Shown: positions 32,903 through 42,100 of the stretch, one piece after another
Position numbering within the stretch: the stretch's first letter is position 1
How the letters are laid out: every line of letters starts with the position of its first letter
Source of the DNA: JAVDCA01 sp035293985
GTDB taxonomy: Bacteria; Pseudomonadota; Alphaproteobacteria; Rhizobiales; Xanthobacteraceae
Reading direction: 5' to 3'
Assembly: GCA_035293985.1 (NCBI GenBank)
Contig: DATGLS010000040.1
Location: 62,001-126,000, forward strand
DNA: 64,000 bases
Program-made: the position numbers and the translations under genes
Notes under the pieces: model-generated
The model's input: the letters and a program-made list of their open reading frames with translations, nothing else
Database searches by the model: none
What the model was told of the DNA's origin: nothing

Positions 32903-34264
32903 ATGTCGCAAGCCCACCCGGGTCATCCCAGCCATGGCGCCAGTCGCGGCCGCTGGTACGTGCTGACCCTGATCTCCCTGATGTACCTCATCACCTATCT
33001 CGACCGCGTGAACATTTCAGCCGCCGCGCCGGTCATCAGCAAGGAGTTCGGCTTCGACAAGCTGACGATGGGTTACATCTTCAGCGCCTTCGTGTGGGCC
33101 TATGCGATCTTTCAGGTTCCGGGCGGCTGGCTGGCCGACCGGTTCGGGGCGCGCGTGGTCCTCACCGGCATCGTCGCGTACTGGTCGATCATGACGGGCG
33201 CCACGGCGCTCGGCGTCGGCGTCGTTTCGTTCGTGATCATTCGCTTCCTGTTCGGCGTCGGCGAAGGGGGCGCGTTCCCGAGCGCGACCCGCGCCATGCA
33301 GCTCTGGTATCCGCGCAGCGAGCGCGGGTTCGTGCAGGGGTTCACTCACAGCGCCAGTCGGTTCGGCGCCGCGATCGCGCCTCCGATCGTGGTCACGATC
33401 ATCGCGGGCGGCACGCTCGGGCTCGGGTCGCTGCATCTGTCGGTGCCGGCGCTCGGCTGGCGCGCGGCGTTCTACATCTGCGGCGTCGCCGGGTTCATCT
33501 GGTCGCTGTGGTGGTGGGTGAGCTACCGCAACCTGCCGGAAGAGCAGCCCGCGGTGAATGCGGCGGAGCTCGCCCACATCCGCGGCCTCGACGCGCAGGG
33601 CAACATCAACAAGCCGGTCATCGAGGAGAAGAGGGCCAGCGTGCCCTGGGGCACGCTGATCAAGTCGCCCAACATGTGGGCGATCATGTGCGCCTACTTC
33701 ACCTATGTGTATTGCCTGTGGATCTTCCTGAGCTGGCTGCCGTCCTATCTGGTCGAGGCGCGGCACTTCACGCTGGTGAAGAGCGGCTGGCTTGCCTCGC
33801 TGCCGCTGCTCGCCGGTGTCATCGGCGACACCGCCGGCGGCCTCGCCACCGATTGGCTGCTGCGCAAGACCGGCAGCGCCAAGATCGCCCGGCGCTCGGT
33901 CGCGATCGTCGGCCTGCTCGGCTGTGCGGCGTGCATCGTTCCGGCCGCGCTCACGGCCGACGCCTACACGGCGGTCTTTTGCCTGACCGGCGCGCTGTTC
34001 TTTCTCGAGTTCACCATCGGCCCCTCCTGGGCAGTGCCGATGGACACGGGCGGCAAGTATTCAGGCACGGTGTCCGGCATGATGAACATGGCGGGCAATA
34101 TCGGCGGCGCGCTCTCGCCCCTGGTGTTCGGGTTCCTCGCGCAATACGGCAACTGGCAGGCGCCGTTCATCGTCGCCGCCGTCCTGCTCGTGCTCGGTGC
34201 CGGCGTGTGGGCCTTCTGGCTCGACCCGGACCGCTCGGTGGTCGGGGAGATGCCGACCGGCTGA
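32903..34264 (+). CDS. MFS transporter of the anion:cation symporter (ACS) type
   Basis: A 453-residue, 12-helix carrier. SLMYLITYLDRVNISAAAP in helix 1 with its Asp-Arg, GWLADRFGARVVL as the MFS loop 2-3 signature, and FLFGVGEGGAFPSATR-like helix 4 are typical of ACS-family sugar-acid and organic-anion permeases (GudP, HpaX, phthalate-type). AGGGAG precedes the start. It lies 232 bases after the FAD/Fe-S dehydrogenase gene on the same strand, so it is a candidate importer for that enzyme's carboxylate substrate. The gap between them has no recognisable gene or terminator. Confidence 0.88.
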   Translation: MSQAHPGHPSHGASRGRWYVLTLISLMYLITYLDRVNISAAAPVISKEFGFDKLTMGYIFSAFVWAYAIFQVPGGWLADRFGARVVLTGIVAYWSIMTGATALGVGVVSFVIIRFLFGVGEGGAFPSATRAMQLWYPRSERGFVQGFTHSASRFGAAIAPPIVVTIIAGGTLGLGSLHLSVPALGWRAAFYICGVAGFIWSLWWWVSYRNLPEEQPAVNAAELAHIRGLDAQGNINKPVIEEKRASVPWGTLIKSPNMWAIMCAYFTYVYCLWIFLSWLPSYLVEARHFTLVKSGWLASLPLLAGVIGDTAGGLATDWLLRKTGSAKIARRSVAIVGLLGCAACIVPAALTADAYTAVFCLTGALFFLEFTIGPSWAVPMDTGGKYSGTVSGMMNMAGNIGGALSPLVFGFLAQYGNWQAPFIVAAVLLVLGAGVWAFWLDPDRSVVGEMPTG

Positions 34265-34299
34265 GCGGAGCGGGCCTTGCGGCTTCGCGGATTTCGTCG

Positions 34300-36642
34300 T
34301 CAGAACGCGACCCGCACGCCGCCCCTGGCGCCGGCATTGGTCGAGTGGTCGGAGGTCGTCATGTATTCGCCGGCGCCGAACAGCGAGACCCCGTTGCCGG
34401 TGCGCCATTCGAGGCCGAGGCCCGCGAGCCCGCCGACGACGTTGCTCTGCCCGGGCGTCACGAACGGCACGCTGGCGCCGAGCAGCACCGTGTTCACCGT
34501 GGTGTCGCCCATCCGCTGCAGCCCGAGCGCGCCGACATAGACGCTCGCGAGGAGCTGGTCGGTGTGCCCGAACATGGTCGCGTGGGTGAACTTGAGCTCG
34601 CCGCGCTCCTCGAGGTCCTGGGTGGTGCGGCTAGCGACCGTGAGGTTCGCGGTCGAGCCGGCCTCGGTGTAGCCGCCGAAGAAACCCGCGACGTAGCGCA
34701 GCTTGACCGAAGGAGTGAGCGTGTCGTGGGCCCACAGCGGGTAGACGACGCCGTATTTGAGCTCTGAGCTCACATAGGAGCTGGAGAAGCTCGCGGTCGC
34801 GATCTCGATGCCGCCCGGCGCGAGGTTGTTGTTGACCGTGCGCGAGGTTGCGTTGGTGCCCGCCCCGCCGTACAGCGCGAAGTCGAGGAACGAGGGCGCG
34901 CCGAACGATCCGAACGCATAGCGCCCATAGAGCCCGCCGAAGCCGGAGTCAGTGCTGGTGCTGCCCGCGTTGAGCGCGATCCCCATGCGGGTCTCGCCGC
35001 CGCCCGCGAACACGCCGAGCCGCAGGTCGCGGCGTGTGAGCAGGTCGAAGCCGACCGCGCCGCCCGCATAGTTGGTGGTGGCATGCAGGCTCAGGCCGTC
35101 GGGCTGCTGCACGCGCTCGCCCGCGAAGGCGCGCGCCCATGTGGCGCGCCCGTCCGACGCCACCAGGGTGGGCGCCTTGAACACCGGGTTGTTGTCGCCC
35201 GCATAGGCGAGGCCCGGGATGGCCGCGAAGACGCTGTCGATGCGGGCCGCGGCGCTGCCGCTGTCGGCCGGCGCGAAGGCGGTGGAGAGCGGCCCGTTCG
35301 CGATCGCCATGGTGCCGCCGAGCGAATCGAGGACGCCCGAGATGCCCCCGGTGAAGTCCATCAGGTTCTTGTCGGCGAGGCCGAACGGCGTCACGTCGAT
35401 CGAGGCCGCCTGGTTGCCGGCCACCGCGAACGGCGCCGGGCCCGTCGCCGAAAACAGACCGTTCCCGAATGCGTTCGGCGTGATGGTCAGGTTGTTGTTG
35501 CCGCCGTTGAAGTGGACGACGTCGTTCGAGCCGAGCGCGATCGCGCCCTGAATGTGCGAGCCGGGGAGGATCGTGAGCGTGTCTCCGCCAGCGAAGCCGA
35601 AATTGATCGCCGGCGCATTGGTCCCGACGATGGTCCCTCCGTTGACGATCGTCGATGCATTGATGGTCGAGATCGCCTCCCCGCCGATTACGGCTCCGGT
35701 GTTGAGCAGCTTGAGCGTGTTGGCGGCGATGCCGAAAGCACTGGGGCCCGTACCGATGATCGTGCCCGAATTGACGACATTCAAGACGCCGCTCGCGCGG
35801 ATGCCCGCGGTACCCGTGATGAGACCCGTATTGCCGATGGTGGCATTGATGGCGGAAATGCCGTTGCCTTGACTGACGATGCTCCCCGAATTGTTGACAT
35901 TCACCTGCGAGGCGATGACGCCTCCGATCGTGCCGAAAACGGTCCCGGAATTGGTGACGGTCGCGGCATTTCCGCCGTTGATGCCGAAGCTGCCGGAACC
36001 TGTGGCCGAGACCGTGCCGGCGTTGGTCACCGTCACGCTGGCCGCGGAATTGATCGCAGCGCTGTTGTTGCCGGTGGCCGAAACCGTGCCCGTGTTGTTG
36101 ACCATGGTGCTCGTCGCAGAATCGATCGCGTTGTTGCTGGTGCCGACAACCGAGACGGTGCCCGAGTTGGTGACGTTCACGACGTTGCCGAAGATCCCGA
36201 CGCCGGTGGCGGGATTGGCCTTGGAGATCGTGCCGGAGTTGACGACGGTCACAGTGCCGGTGGTGGAGACGATGGCGTCGAGCGTGCCGGTGATGGTGCC
36301 GGAATTGGTCGCGTTGATGTTGCCGCTGGTGAAGATGCCAATATTGCCCGAGATGAGCCCCGAATTGGTGACGTTCGCGCCGATGGTGGTCGCGATGCCT
36401 TCCACGGTCCCCGTGATGGTCCCCTGATTGGTGACGGTCAGCGTCACGGTGTCGGTGATTCCGATCGCTCCGGCCGAGACGGTGGTGCCGGCCGGATTGG
36501 TGCAGATCTGATTCGTGCCGGTGGTGGCGCATTGCGCCTGCGCCCGCGACGGCAGCCACGCGACGCTGCAAGCCGCTATGAGGCAGGCCATGATTCTCAT
36601 TGCGCCCGCAACGCGTCGCGGCAATCTGTTTGCGTCTGCCAT
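34300..36642 (-). CDS. Autotransporter (type Va) with repetitive beta-helix passenger, copy 1
   Basis: A 780-residue secreted protein. A long signal peptide (basic start, MRIMACLIAACSVAWLPSRA) is followed by a passenger of about 370 residues built from short repeats of the form VTNSGTITGT / VVNSGTISKA, typical of a right-handed beta helix. A linker leads to a C-terminal autotransporter barrel (about 500-780; GGLYGRYAFGS, SSELKYGVVYPLWA) that ends in RGGVRVAF with the terminal Phe. The start at 36642 has GGGGG upstream; a second Met lies at 36600. The upstream 300 bases are homologous to those of the larger autotransporter at 39131-43057. It is divergent from the first AraC-type regulator. Confidence 0.87.
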   Translation of the reverse strand: MADANRLPRRVAGAMRIMACLIAACSVAWLPSRAQAQCATTGTNQICTNPAGTTVSAGAIGITDTVTLTVTNQGTITGTVEGIATTIGANVTNSGLISGNIGIFTSGNINATNSGTITGTLDAIVSTTGTVTVVNSGTISKANPATGVGIFGNVVNVTNSGTVSVVGTSNNAIDSATSTMVNNTGTVSATGNNSAAINSAASVTVTNAGTVSATGSGSFGINGGNAATVTNSGTVFGTIGGVIASQVNVNNSGSIVSQGNGISAINATIGNTGLITGTAGIRASGVLNVVNSGTIIGTGPSAFGIAANTLKLLNTGAVIGGEAISTINASTIVNGGTIVGTNAPAINFGFAGGDTLTILPGSHIQGAIALGSNDVVHFNGGNNNLTITPNAFGNGLFSATGPAPFAVAGNQAASIDVTPFGLADKNLMDFTGGISGVLDSLGGTMAIANGPLSTAFAPADSGSAAARIDSVFAAIPGLAYAGDNNPVFKAPTLVASDGRATWARAFAGERVQQPDGLSLHATTNYAGGAVGFDLLTRRDLRLGVFAGGGETRMGIALNAGSTSTDSGFGGLYGRYAFGSFGAPSFLDFALYGGAGTNATSRTVNNNLAPGGIEIATASFSSSYVSSELKYGVVYPLWAHDTLTPSVKLRYVAGFFGGYTEAGSTANLTVASRTTQDLEERGELKFTHATMFGHTDQLLASVYVGALGLQRMGDTTVNTVLLGASVPFVTPGQSNVVGGLAGLGLEWRTGNGVSLFGAGEYMTTSDHSTNAGARGGVRVAF

Positions 36643-36697
36643 TCCGGCCCCCAACGCCTTGGATCAATTGCAATAACGGCAGCCGCAGCGGAGCGCG

Positions 36698-36970
36698 GCG
36701 CGCAGTCAATCGGTCGTAACGGGGAGCGGGTATTCGTGTCGCACACGGGAGCGCGCTCGAAATGAACGAAGACGCAGCAGCCGTGATTTGGCGACAAACG
36801 TTGCAATCGCGCCACACCCTATCCTGCGCCGAAGTGAACAGAACCGCGCCGAATGTGGACTGGAGCGCGGTCATTTGACGTAATGATAGAGAACGGTTTA
36901 TCTGCAGCTCTTGTTGTAATACCTTTGTCGTGAATAGCTGCGCGCGCAGAACGCACATAATGAAAAGGTT
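36698..36970 (-). promoter_or_regulatory. Autotransporter leader/promoter region, copy A
   Basis: The gap of 373 bases between autotransporter 1 and the AraC gene. It shares ordered blocks with 43112-43385: TCGTAACGGGG near the gene, GTGTCGCACACGGGAGCGCG, TGAACGAAGACGCAG, CAGAACCGCGCCG, TATCTGCAGC and ACCTTTGTCGTGAATAGC. The first block lies about 66 bases from the start codon in both copies. This indicates a duplicated, functionally conserved control region. The divergent AraC promoter must overlap its distal end. Confidence 0.75.
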
Positions 36971-37015
36971 CGTTTCTTAAGCCGGATACGTCAGCACTTA
37001 ACGCGACATCGCCGG

Positions 37016-37993
37016 ATGAATACTGAAACCGATAATTTTATCGTCACGCAATTTTCCACCGACGCGTTCCCGGAGCGGGACCGGGCGGCGATGTGGCGTG
37101 AGGTGTTGGGCCGCAAGATCATACGCTTCGACGCCGAGTCGTTGCCGCATGCCGCCGTCAAGGTGGAGATGAAGCTGTGGGCGATGCCCGGGTTGAAGAT
37201 GAATTCGGGCGTCATCAGCCCGATGGTCTATCGCCGCACGCCCGAGATCATTGCGGGTGACGCGGATGGGGACGATTTCGCCTTCGGCGTGAATGTCACC
37301 TGCCCGTTGATCGCGTCGCATGCGCAGCGCGAGACGACGTTCGCGCTGGGCGAAGGCTTTCTGATGTCCTGCGGCGAAAAGGGCACGTTCACGTTCCCGG
37401 ATGCCGGACGCTTCTTCGGCTTGCGCTTCCCGCGCGGTGCTCTCGCGCCGCTGGTCTCCGGCGTCGAGGACGCCCTCATGCGCCGGATTCCGCCGGCGAC
37501 GCCGGCGCTACGGTTGCTGCGCACCTATTTGCGCTCGCTCGAGCCGGATGAGCTCCGGGTGCCGGAGCTGCGCGCCGCCATCGTCGCGCATGTCCATCAG
37601 CTTCTCGCCCTCGCGGTCGGCCCGACCCTTGACGGCTTCGAGCTCATCAACGCGCGCGGGCTTCGCGTCGCCCGCACGCGATCGATCCTTGCCGAGATCA
37701 ATGCCGGCTTCGCCGATCCGGCTTTCTCGGCCGCCGCCGTCGCCATCAAGCTCGGTATCTCGGTGCGCTACCTGCAGGAGCTCCTGCACGACAGCGGCGG
37801 CAGCTTCGCCGAGCGGGTGCTGGAGCTGCGGCTGCGCCATGCGCGCCGCATGCTCGCCGACCGGCGCAACGAACACCTGAAGGTCAACGAGATCGCGCTC
37901 GCCTGCGGGTTCAACGAGGTGTCGTATTTCCACCGTTGCTTCCGCCGCCGCTACGGCGCGACGCCCGCGCAGTTGCGCGGTGACGCCGAATAG
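37016..37993 (+). CDS. AraC-family transcriptional regulator, paralogue 1
   Basis: A 325-residue regulator. The N-terminal region (about 1-190) resembles the AraC-binding-like domain found in OxyR/ToxT-type solos (RDRAAMWREVLGRKIIRFD; FALGEGFLMSCGEKGTF). The C-terminal AraC double helix-turn-helix is clear: DPAFSAAAVAIKLGISVRYL, then LRHARRMLADRR and ALACGFNEVSYFHRCFRRRY. It is divergent from autotransporter 1 and 18 bases upstream of its paralogue, with which it is probably co-transcribed. Likely target: the shared upstream sequence of the two autotransporters (inferred from position). Effector unknown. Confidence 0.88.
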   Translation: MNTETDNFIVTQFSTDAFPERDRAAMWREVLGRKIIRFDAESLPHAAVKVEMKLWAMPGLKMNSGVISPMVYRRTPEIIAGDADGDDFAFGVNVTCPLIASHAQRETTFALGEGFLMSCGEKGTFTFPDAGRFFGLRFPRGALAPLVSGVEDALMRRIPPATPALRLLRTYLRSLEPDELRVPELRAAIVAHVHQLLALAVGPTLDGFELINARGLRVARTRSILAEINAGFADPAFSAAAVAIKLGISVRYLQELLHDSGGSFAERVLELRLRHARRMLADRRNEHLKVNEIALACGFNEVSYFHRCFRRRYGATPAQLRGDAE

Positions 37994-38011
37994 TGAGGCA
38001 CGGCAACGCGC

Positions 38012-38995
38012 ATGAAGCCGCTGATTTTCTCCTCCAGCGATCTTCCGCTCGAGCTCACCGATGAGGCGCGGTTCGCCCGCTGGCGCGAGCTCTACAACGA
38101 TGTCTACTGTGCCTTCGATCAGGACCGTATCGCGGGACGCCCCTTCGCGGCGAAGTTTGCCTCTGTCCGCATCGGCAGCCTGACCTGCGCCCGGTTCGAC
38201 GGCACGGTCAACCGGTATGTTCGCACACAGCACCACGTGGCGCGCGATCCGAGCGAGCTGTTCGGCCTTTCCTTCCACCGCGGCCCCGGCGAGGTTCGCT
38301 GCTCCATCAACGGTAACGAAATCGCCATGGCGCACGGGGAAGCAACGCTCTTCGCCACCAGCGAGGTGGGGGCGTACGAATCCGGCTCCAGCATCGACTG
38401 GACCAATGTCGCGATCCCGCGCGATCGCCTGGTGGAGCGTGTGCCGCATCCGGAGGACCTCCTCAGCAAGGTCATTCACGGCCACACACCGGCGGTCGCG
38501 CATCTCCGCCGTTATCTCGAGATGGTCGTCTCGGCGGACGGCATCGACGGCGACCCGGGTCTGGCCACGCAGGTCGAGACGATGCTGCTCGACCTGGTCG
38601 TGCTCGCTCTTGGCGGGCGCGGCGACGGCGCGGAAATCGCGCGTACGCGCGGCCTGCGCGCCGCGCGCACCGACCTGGTCCTGGCGGAGATCGGTGCGCG
38701 ATTCGCCGATCCGGGTTTCTCCGTCGGCGTCGCCGCCCGCAAGGTCGGAATCTCAGTGCGCTCCGTGCAGGAGCTTCTGCACGCGACCGGGACCACGTTC
38801 GCCGAGCGTATCCTCGAGCTGCGCCTGCAGAAGGCGCGCCGGATGCTGGCCGACCGGCGCAACGATCACCTGCGGCTGAACGAGGTTGCGCTCGACTGCG
38901 GCTTCAACGAGGTGACGTATTTCCACCGTTGCTTCCGCCGCCGCTTCGGCGCCTCGCCCACCCAGTATCGTGGCGGGCCGGTGGTCGACGACTAA
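38012..38995 (+). CDS. AraC-family transcriptional regulator, paralogue 2
   Basis: A 327-residue regulator with the same plan as paralogue 1. The DNA-binding half is closely similar (DPGFSVGVAARKVGISVRSV; ARRMLADRRNDHLRLNEVAL; CGFNEVTYFHRCFRRRFGA), while the N-terminal sensing half is much more diverged (LTDEARFARWRELYNDVY; FGLSFHRGPGEVRCSINGN). This is what is expected after tandem duplication with retained DNA target and changed effector. It is followed by a palindromic repeat and hairpin that separate it from autotransporter 2, which is convergent. Confidence 0.88.
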   Translation: MKPLIFSSSDLPLELTDEARFARWRELYNDVYCAFDQDRIAGRPFAAKFASVRIGSLTCARFDGTVNRYVRTQHHVARDPSELFGLSFHRGPGEVRCSINGNEIAMAHGEATLFATSEVGAYESGSSIDWTNVAIPRDRLVERVPHPEDLLSKVIHGHTPAVAHLRRYLEMVVSADGIDGDPGLATQVETMLLDLVVLALGGRGDGAEIARTRGLRAARTDLVLAEIGARFADPGFSVGVAARKVGISVRSVQELLHATGTTFAERILELRLQKARRMLADRRNDHLRLNEVALDCGFNEVTYFHRCFRRRFGASPTQYRGGPVVDD

Positions 38996-38996
38996 C

Positions 38997-39096
38997 GCAT
39001 ATTCCGGCGAAGTGGACACCGGTTCGCCGATAAGAGTATGCGCCAAATTAGAGAAGCAAGAGCGTATTCCGATTCCGAAGGAACGGAATACGCTCT
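38997..39096. repeat. Diverged family D repeat plus strong hairpin between convergent genes
   Basis: GCATATTCCGGCGAAGTGG to AGAGTATGC (38997-39040) is a diverged relative of the element at 13404-13452. Beside it, AGAGCGTATTCCG (39059-39071) and CGGAATACGCTCT (39084-39096) form a perfect 13-base stem with a 12-base loop. It lies between the stop of the second AraC gene and the stop of autotransporter 2 and may terminate both transcripts, although it lacks a T run. Confidence 0.7.
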
Positions 39097-39130
39097 CAGT
39101 CTGGGCGCACGACGGTTTTCCTTCGACGCC

Positions 39131-42100
39131 TCACCAGGCGACACGCACGCCGCCGAGGCCGGACCACACGTGGGTGGTGTCGCCGAACTGGCCATCGAAT
39201 TTGGTGACGAACGAGACGCCGTTGGCGAGGCGGTACTCGGCCGAGACGCTCGCCAGCGCCGAGTTGCGGTCGGGCGCCGCGCCGAGCACCGTAAAGCCGA
39301 AGCCGGGCAGGGCCTGAAACGTCGCATTGGCCGACGGCGCCGACGAGAAGTCGTAGGCCCAGGCGGCGCGCGCGCGCAGGATCAGCATCGACTCGTCGCT
39401 CAATCGGAACCGGCCGTCGAGCCGCGCGCCGAGCTCGCTGTGGCGGTCGGTCGTGGTCTTCGCCGCGTAATTGAGCGCGAAGGCCGCAAGCCCGGTCGCG
39501 TCGGTCTCGCTGTAGGCGGGCAGGCGCAGCGCCTGCGCCTCGCCGGCCGCATAGGGCGTGATGCCGAAATGGTCGGTCACCGCGAAGCGCGCGCCGCCTT
39601 CGACGCGCGCGCCCGCGCCCTGGGCGTTGAAGCGTGCGGTCAGATGATCGTTCATGCCGCCGACCATGACGTTGCGGTCGGTGGACAGGTTCTGCCACGC
39701 ATAGGATCCGGCGGCCGAGAAGTACGCGGGACCGAAGCGTTGCGAGCCATAGACGCCCGCCTGCGCGCCCTCGCCGTGCCCCGTGCCCAGCCCGCCGGCG
39801 AGGCCGTAGGAGAGCGAGTTCCCGCCGATCGCGACGCCGATCAGGGTGTCGGGCCCGAGCCGCCGGTCGAGCCCGGCGATCAGCCCACCGGTGTGCACGC
39901 TGAGATCGTTGCTGCCCACTAGCGCGTTGCCGGCGAACGAGCCCTGGCCGCCGAAGCCCGTGCCCCAGGCGCTCCAGCGCCGGTCGAAATCGATCGGCGG
40001 CGGCGCCTTGTTGATCGCCGGCGCCGCCGCCGCAACGATGTCGAGCGGCGGGGGCTCCGCCGCAAACGACATCGCGGCAGATCCCGGCATCTGGCTTGGC
40101 GTCACGGGGGTGTCGTGGCCATCGACGAACGGGTCGAGCATCGTGTCGAGGAACTGGCCCATCACCTGATGGGTCGCGGTGGCGGCGCCGGTGTTGATCT
40201 CGCCCGACAGGCTCGACAGGGCGGCCGGCAGGAATGACGCCGGCGTGTTGACGAGGCCCGTGAAGGCCGCGTTGAGCGTGCCGTTGGTGTTGAAGAAGTT
40301 GTCGACCGCGGTGGCGACGGCGAACTGGTTCCGGTTGAGCACGATCCCGCTGAACTGGCTCGGTTGGCTCGCCGCGGACGTCGATCCCGATCCTGAGCCG
40401 GGGCTGGCGAGCCCGAGCGAGAGCAGCAGATCGACGTCGGTCGTCGTATAGCCGAGCTTGGCCGAGAAGCCGGCCGGCAGGTTGATGGTGCTCAGACTGG
40501 CGAACGTCCCCGAGATGCTCGACGCGCTCATGATCTTGTACGATTTGGCCATGTAGTTGCCGGGAATGAACGTCGCCTGCACGCTGCCGGCGAGGCTCGC
40601 GCTGCCGCTCACTTGCGTCTTGTCGGCTGCGGACGGCGCGACATCGACCAGGTATTTGCCCGACCCCGTCTGGATGAAATTGCCGGTGAGCGACGTCGTC
40701 AGGATCCCGCCGACGCCGCCCGGCGCGAAGCCGCCCTTGTTGGTGAAATTGCCGTTGAGGGTGAACGTCGGGCCGGCATTGAGCAGCCCGGTCGTCTCGT
40801 TGCTGAAGGAGCTGTTGGGGCTGGCCATCACGAGATTGCCGGTGATCGTGCCGGCGTTGCTGACAGCGATGCTGCCGGAGCCGTTGACGAAGATCGCGTC
40901 GCCGGTCAGCCCGAGGAACGTCGCGATCGAGCCGCCCGGGGAAACCGTCAGCGTGTTGCCGGTTCCGAAGTTGAACGCGACCCCCGTGACCCCGCCGATG
41001 ACGGCGTTGTTGACCGTCACGTGCGCGGAGCCGGTCGAGCCGATCGCGTTGAGCACGGAGATTCCGAATGTGTTGATGTTGTTGCTGGTGGTGATCGCCC
41101 CGTTGGCCGTCACCGTGATGGTGCCGTTGTTCGCCCCGTTGTCGATGGCCGCGGCGATGCCGTCGCCGAACGAGTTGATCGTGTTGGCGGTCACGTCGAC
41201 ATTGCCGGACGGGCCCGTCGTGAAGGCGACGATGCCCGCGTTGTTGCCGGGCGGCGTGGACGCGCCGCCGGTGGTGATGATCTGGCCGCCCGTCATGTTG
41301 ATCTTGACGCCGCCGGTGCCGCCCGATGTCGCCGTCAGGCCGTCGCCGGTCGCGGACAGCGTGCCCGCCGTCATGTTGACGGTCGCCAGCCCGTTGTGGC
41401 CGGCCGCGATCACGCCCCGGAATGTGGTGGTGCTGAGCAGGCTGTCCGCCGTGATGTTGGCGCCGATGTTCACCGTGACGGCGCCGTTTCCGCTGCTGGA
41501 CGCGTTGACGCCCATGCCATTGGCCGAGATGACGGCAGCGTCGACGTTCACGGTGACCGTCCCGCTACCCGCCGTCGACGCGCCAACCGCGCTGTCGCCT
41601 AGGTTGCCCGAGGACGCCGCCAGGATAGTGCCGCCGACGTCGACCCGGATGTTGCCCGTGCTGGCGCTCGAGCTCGCCCCGGCGAGGATGCCATCGTCCG
41701 CGGCGAAGATCGTGCCGCCGGTGATGAAGACGTCGCCGCTCGTCCCGTTGCTCTCCGCGACGATGCCGTTTCCGACGGCTACCGTGTTGGTGCCGATCTG
41801 GCCGCCGGTCATGTTGACGCGTACGCCGCCGGTGCCGCTCGAGATGGCCTGGATGCCGACGCCCGACGTCGACATCATGCCGGCTGTCATGTTGACGCTG
41901 GTGAGGCCGTTCGTGCCATTGGCGAGTACGCCGACGGCGTTGGCGCTGCCGGCGCCCGCCGTGATGTCCGCGCCGATATTCACTGTGACGGTGGCGTTCG
42001 CCAAGCTCTTCGCCGATACGCCGATGTCCTGGTTCAGGGGCGCGCTGATCAGGTTGTTGACGTTGACGATGACGGCGCCGTTTCCGCCGGTGCCGGCGGC

